Of a stretch of DNA of 64,000 nucleotides, positions 62,675-64,000 are shown piece after piece; position 1 is the first letter of the stretch; every line of letters starts with the position of its first letter. This DNA is from Flavobacterium sp. (GTDB lineage Bacteria > Bacteroidota > Bacteroidia > Chitinophagales > Chitinophagaceae), in NCBI GenBank assembly GCA_030053925.1, contig JASGCX010000009.1, positions 1-64,000 on the forward strand, written 5' to 3'. The notes below the pieces were generated by a model that was not told the DNA's origin, made no database searches, and was given only the letters and a program-made list of their open reading frames with translations. The position numbers were made by a program, and so were the translations under genes.

Positions 62675-64000
62675 TTACTTCGCCAAGCTATGTATCACAT
62701 CGTACTTAGTAACAATGTGGTAGTTGCCGCTATCGTCTTTGGCTAATACTGCACCGTTTTCTTTGGTAATTAAACTGCCAAGTTTTTCTACGGGCGTTAA
62801 AAAATCAACTATGGTAGGTGCTGCTTCCATTACGCTTGCTACAGTTGCAAATTTAATGTCGGGGTTACTAAATATTTTTTGAAACAAACCGCCTTCGCTA
62901 AGGCTGCCTACAAGATTGTTGTTGTGCAATACTGGTATTTGTTCAATGCCGTATTTCTTCATTAGTTCTACTGCTTCGGCTACGGTATTGGTAGGTTCTA
63001 CAGTAATTAGTTTTTTGCCAGCACGGCTACTAACTATGTCTTTAAAGGTTTTAACTTCCAAAAAGCCTCTTTCCATCATCCATTGGTCGTTGTATATTTT
63101 ACCTACATAGCGGCTGCCATGGTCGTGAAAAATGCAAACTACTACATCGTCTTTGGTAAGGCTAGCTTTCAACTGCATCAAGCCTTGTATGCAGCTACCG
63201 GCACTATAACCGCAAAACAAACCTTCTTCTTTGGCTATTTTTCTAGCCATTACCGCACCGTCTTTATCAGTAACTTGTACAAACTCGTCTATCACGCTCA
63301 TATCGTAGTTCTGCGGCACAAAATCTTCTCCAAAACCTTCAGAAATATAAGGGTGTACAAAGCCCATATCTATATTGCCTGTTTTAAAATAATTGGTAAG
63401 CAACGAGCCATACACATCTACCGCCCATATTTTAATGTTGCAATTTTTTTCTTTTAAATACATGGCTGTACCAGTAATAGTACCGCCGGTACCAGCAGTG
63501 CAAACAAGGTGTGTAATTTTTCCTTCGGTTTGTGCCCATATTTCGGGGCCGGTGCTTTCGTAATGTGCTTTACGGTTAGCCAAATTATCGTACTGATTCA
63601 TGTACATACTGTTAGGCACTTCTTTACCCAAACGCTTTGCCACACTGTAATAGCTTCGAGGATCTTCGGGCAAAACATTGGTAGGGCACACAATTACTTC
63701 GGCACCTACGGCTTTTAATATGTCTACTTTCTCTTTGCTCTGTTTATCGGTAGTTACAAAAATACATTTGTAGCCTTTTACGCAAGCTGCAAGCGCCAAA
63801 CCCATACCAGTATTGCCACTTGTGCCTTCTATAATAGTGCCGCCAGGTTTCAATTTGCCTTCTTTCTCTGCTACTTCTACCATTTTTAAAGCCATACGGT
63901 CTTTAATAGAATTACCTGGGTTGAAATAGTCAACCTTAGCCAAAACGGTAGCAGGAATATCTTTGGTAATTTTATTTAACTTAATTAAAGGCGTATTGCC
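62675..64000 (-). CDS. PLP-dependent cystathionine beta-synthase-like enzyme with CBS domains (5' end outside window)
   Basis: At least 441 aa; the reading frame is still open at base 64000 with GNTPLIKLNKITKD, so the start lies outside the window. The catalytic domain has the PLP lysine in NSIKDRMA, the phosphate loop GTSGNTGMGLA and CTAGTGGTITG. The C-terminal pair of CBS domains (about the last 120 residues) probably binds a regulatory nucleotide. Its likely role is cysteine/cystathionine metabolism. The first visible in-frame TTG at 63943 is not the true start. Confidence 0.9.
   Translation of the reverse strand, partial: GNTPLIKLNKITKDIPATVLAKVDYFNPGNSIKDRMALKMVEVAEKEGKLKPGGTIIEGTSGNTGMGLALAACVKGYKCIFVTTDKQSKEKVDILKAVGAEVIVCPTNVLPEDPRSYYSVAKRLGKEVPNSMYMNQYDNLANRKAHYESTGPEIWAQTEGKITHLVCTAGTGGTITGTAMYLKEKNCNIKIWAVDVYGSLLTNYFKTGNIDMGFVHPYISEGFGEDFVPQNYDMSVIDEFVQVTDKDGAVMARKIAKEEGLFCGYSAGSCIQGLMQLKASLTKDDVVVCIFHDHGSRYVGKIYNDQWMMERGFLEVKTFKDIVSSRAGKKLITVEPTNTVAEAVELMKKYGIEQIPVLHNNNLVGSLSEGGLFQKIFSNPDIKFATVASVMEAAPTIVDFLTPVEKLGSLITKENGAVLAKDDSGNYHIVTKYDVIHSLAK

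Overview
This 64 kb window is from a low-GC member of the Bacteroidota, most likely a Chitinophagaceae-like bacterium. Three things suggest this: TonB-dependent receptor and TonB-type proteins, Bacteroidota-restricted families (DUF4407, DUF4846, DUF2452, YkuD_2, DUF6364), and little use of Shine-Dalgarno sequences. The phylum is an inference from gene families; I ran no database search. I see no rRNA, tRNA or CRISPR array.

Layout. 1-3.5 kb (- strand): a TonB-type energy transducer and two overlapping glycosyltransferases. 3.6-8.2 kb (+): a nucleotidyltransferase, a B12-type radical SAM enzyme, a methyltransferase and a second B12-type radical SAM enzyme; the last three are translationally coupled. 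With the divergent glycosyltransferases this looks like an uncharacterised surface-glycan or lipid-modification locus. 8.3-13 kb: a short asparaginase-like protein, a secreted TonB_C protein, a GMC dehydrogenase with its subunit-3 partner, and a lipoprotein. 13-18.3 kb: housekeeping genes rlmH, a rhomboid protease, tilS and glnS. 18.6-20.6 kb: a HaeIII-like restriction-modification pair. 20.8-23.4 kb: a NAGPA-type glycosidase and a helical/carboxypeptidase-regulatory protein.

23.9-30.4 kb is the most interesting block. It is a five-gene operon of a helical GASH-like protein, two different GTPases (DO-GTPase2-like and DO-GTPase1-like), a 1035-aa GAP1-like protein ending in a nucleosidase/nucleoside-phosphorylase domain, and DUF3024. 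This matches the GTPase-centred conflict (defence) systems predicted computationally by Aravind and colleagues. I know of no experimental characterisation of this version. It sits between mosaic non-coding segments and is followed by tiny ORFs, DUF2200 and a VOC protein.

32.4-42.2 kb: a TonB-dependent receptor followed by a secreted SAM-hydroxide adenosyltransferase, DUF4407, a giant SprA-reminiscent outer-membrane protein, and a secreted protein. 42.3-47.5 kb: a PIN/DUF6364 toxin-antitoxin pair, pdxJ, a Uma2 nuclease-like protein, a UbiD-family decarboxylase and an L,D-transpeptidase-like protein. 47.6-50.6 kb: a DUF2452 protein, the decayed remains of an ATPase/TOPRIM-type defence pair, a 41-bp repeat array and a small HTH regulator. 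51-60.3 kb: lipA, an HsdR_N-like protein, AMP nucleosidase, smpB, accD, class II aldolase, a metal-receptor protein, DUF4846 and an M1 peptidase. 60.3-62.2 kb: a second defence-like pair, an intact ATPase plus a predicted PD-(D/E)xK nuclease. The window ends inside a cystathionine beta-synthase-like gene.

The intergenic space is rich in tandem arrays that differ in unit length (7, 21, 21, 22, 41 and alternating 48/38 bp). Several have exact periods close to whole turns of the DNA helix. They are a separate layer of structure that the genes do not explain.
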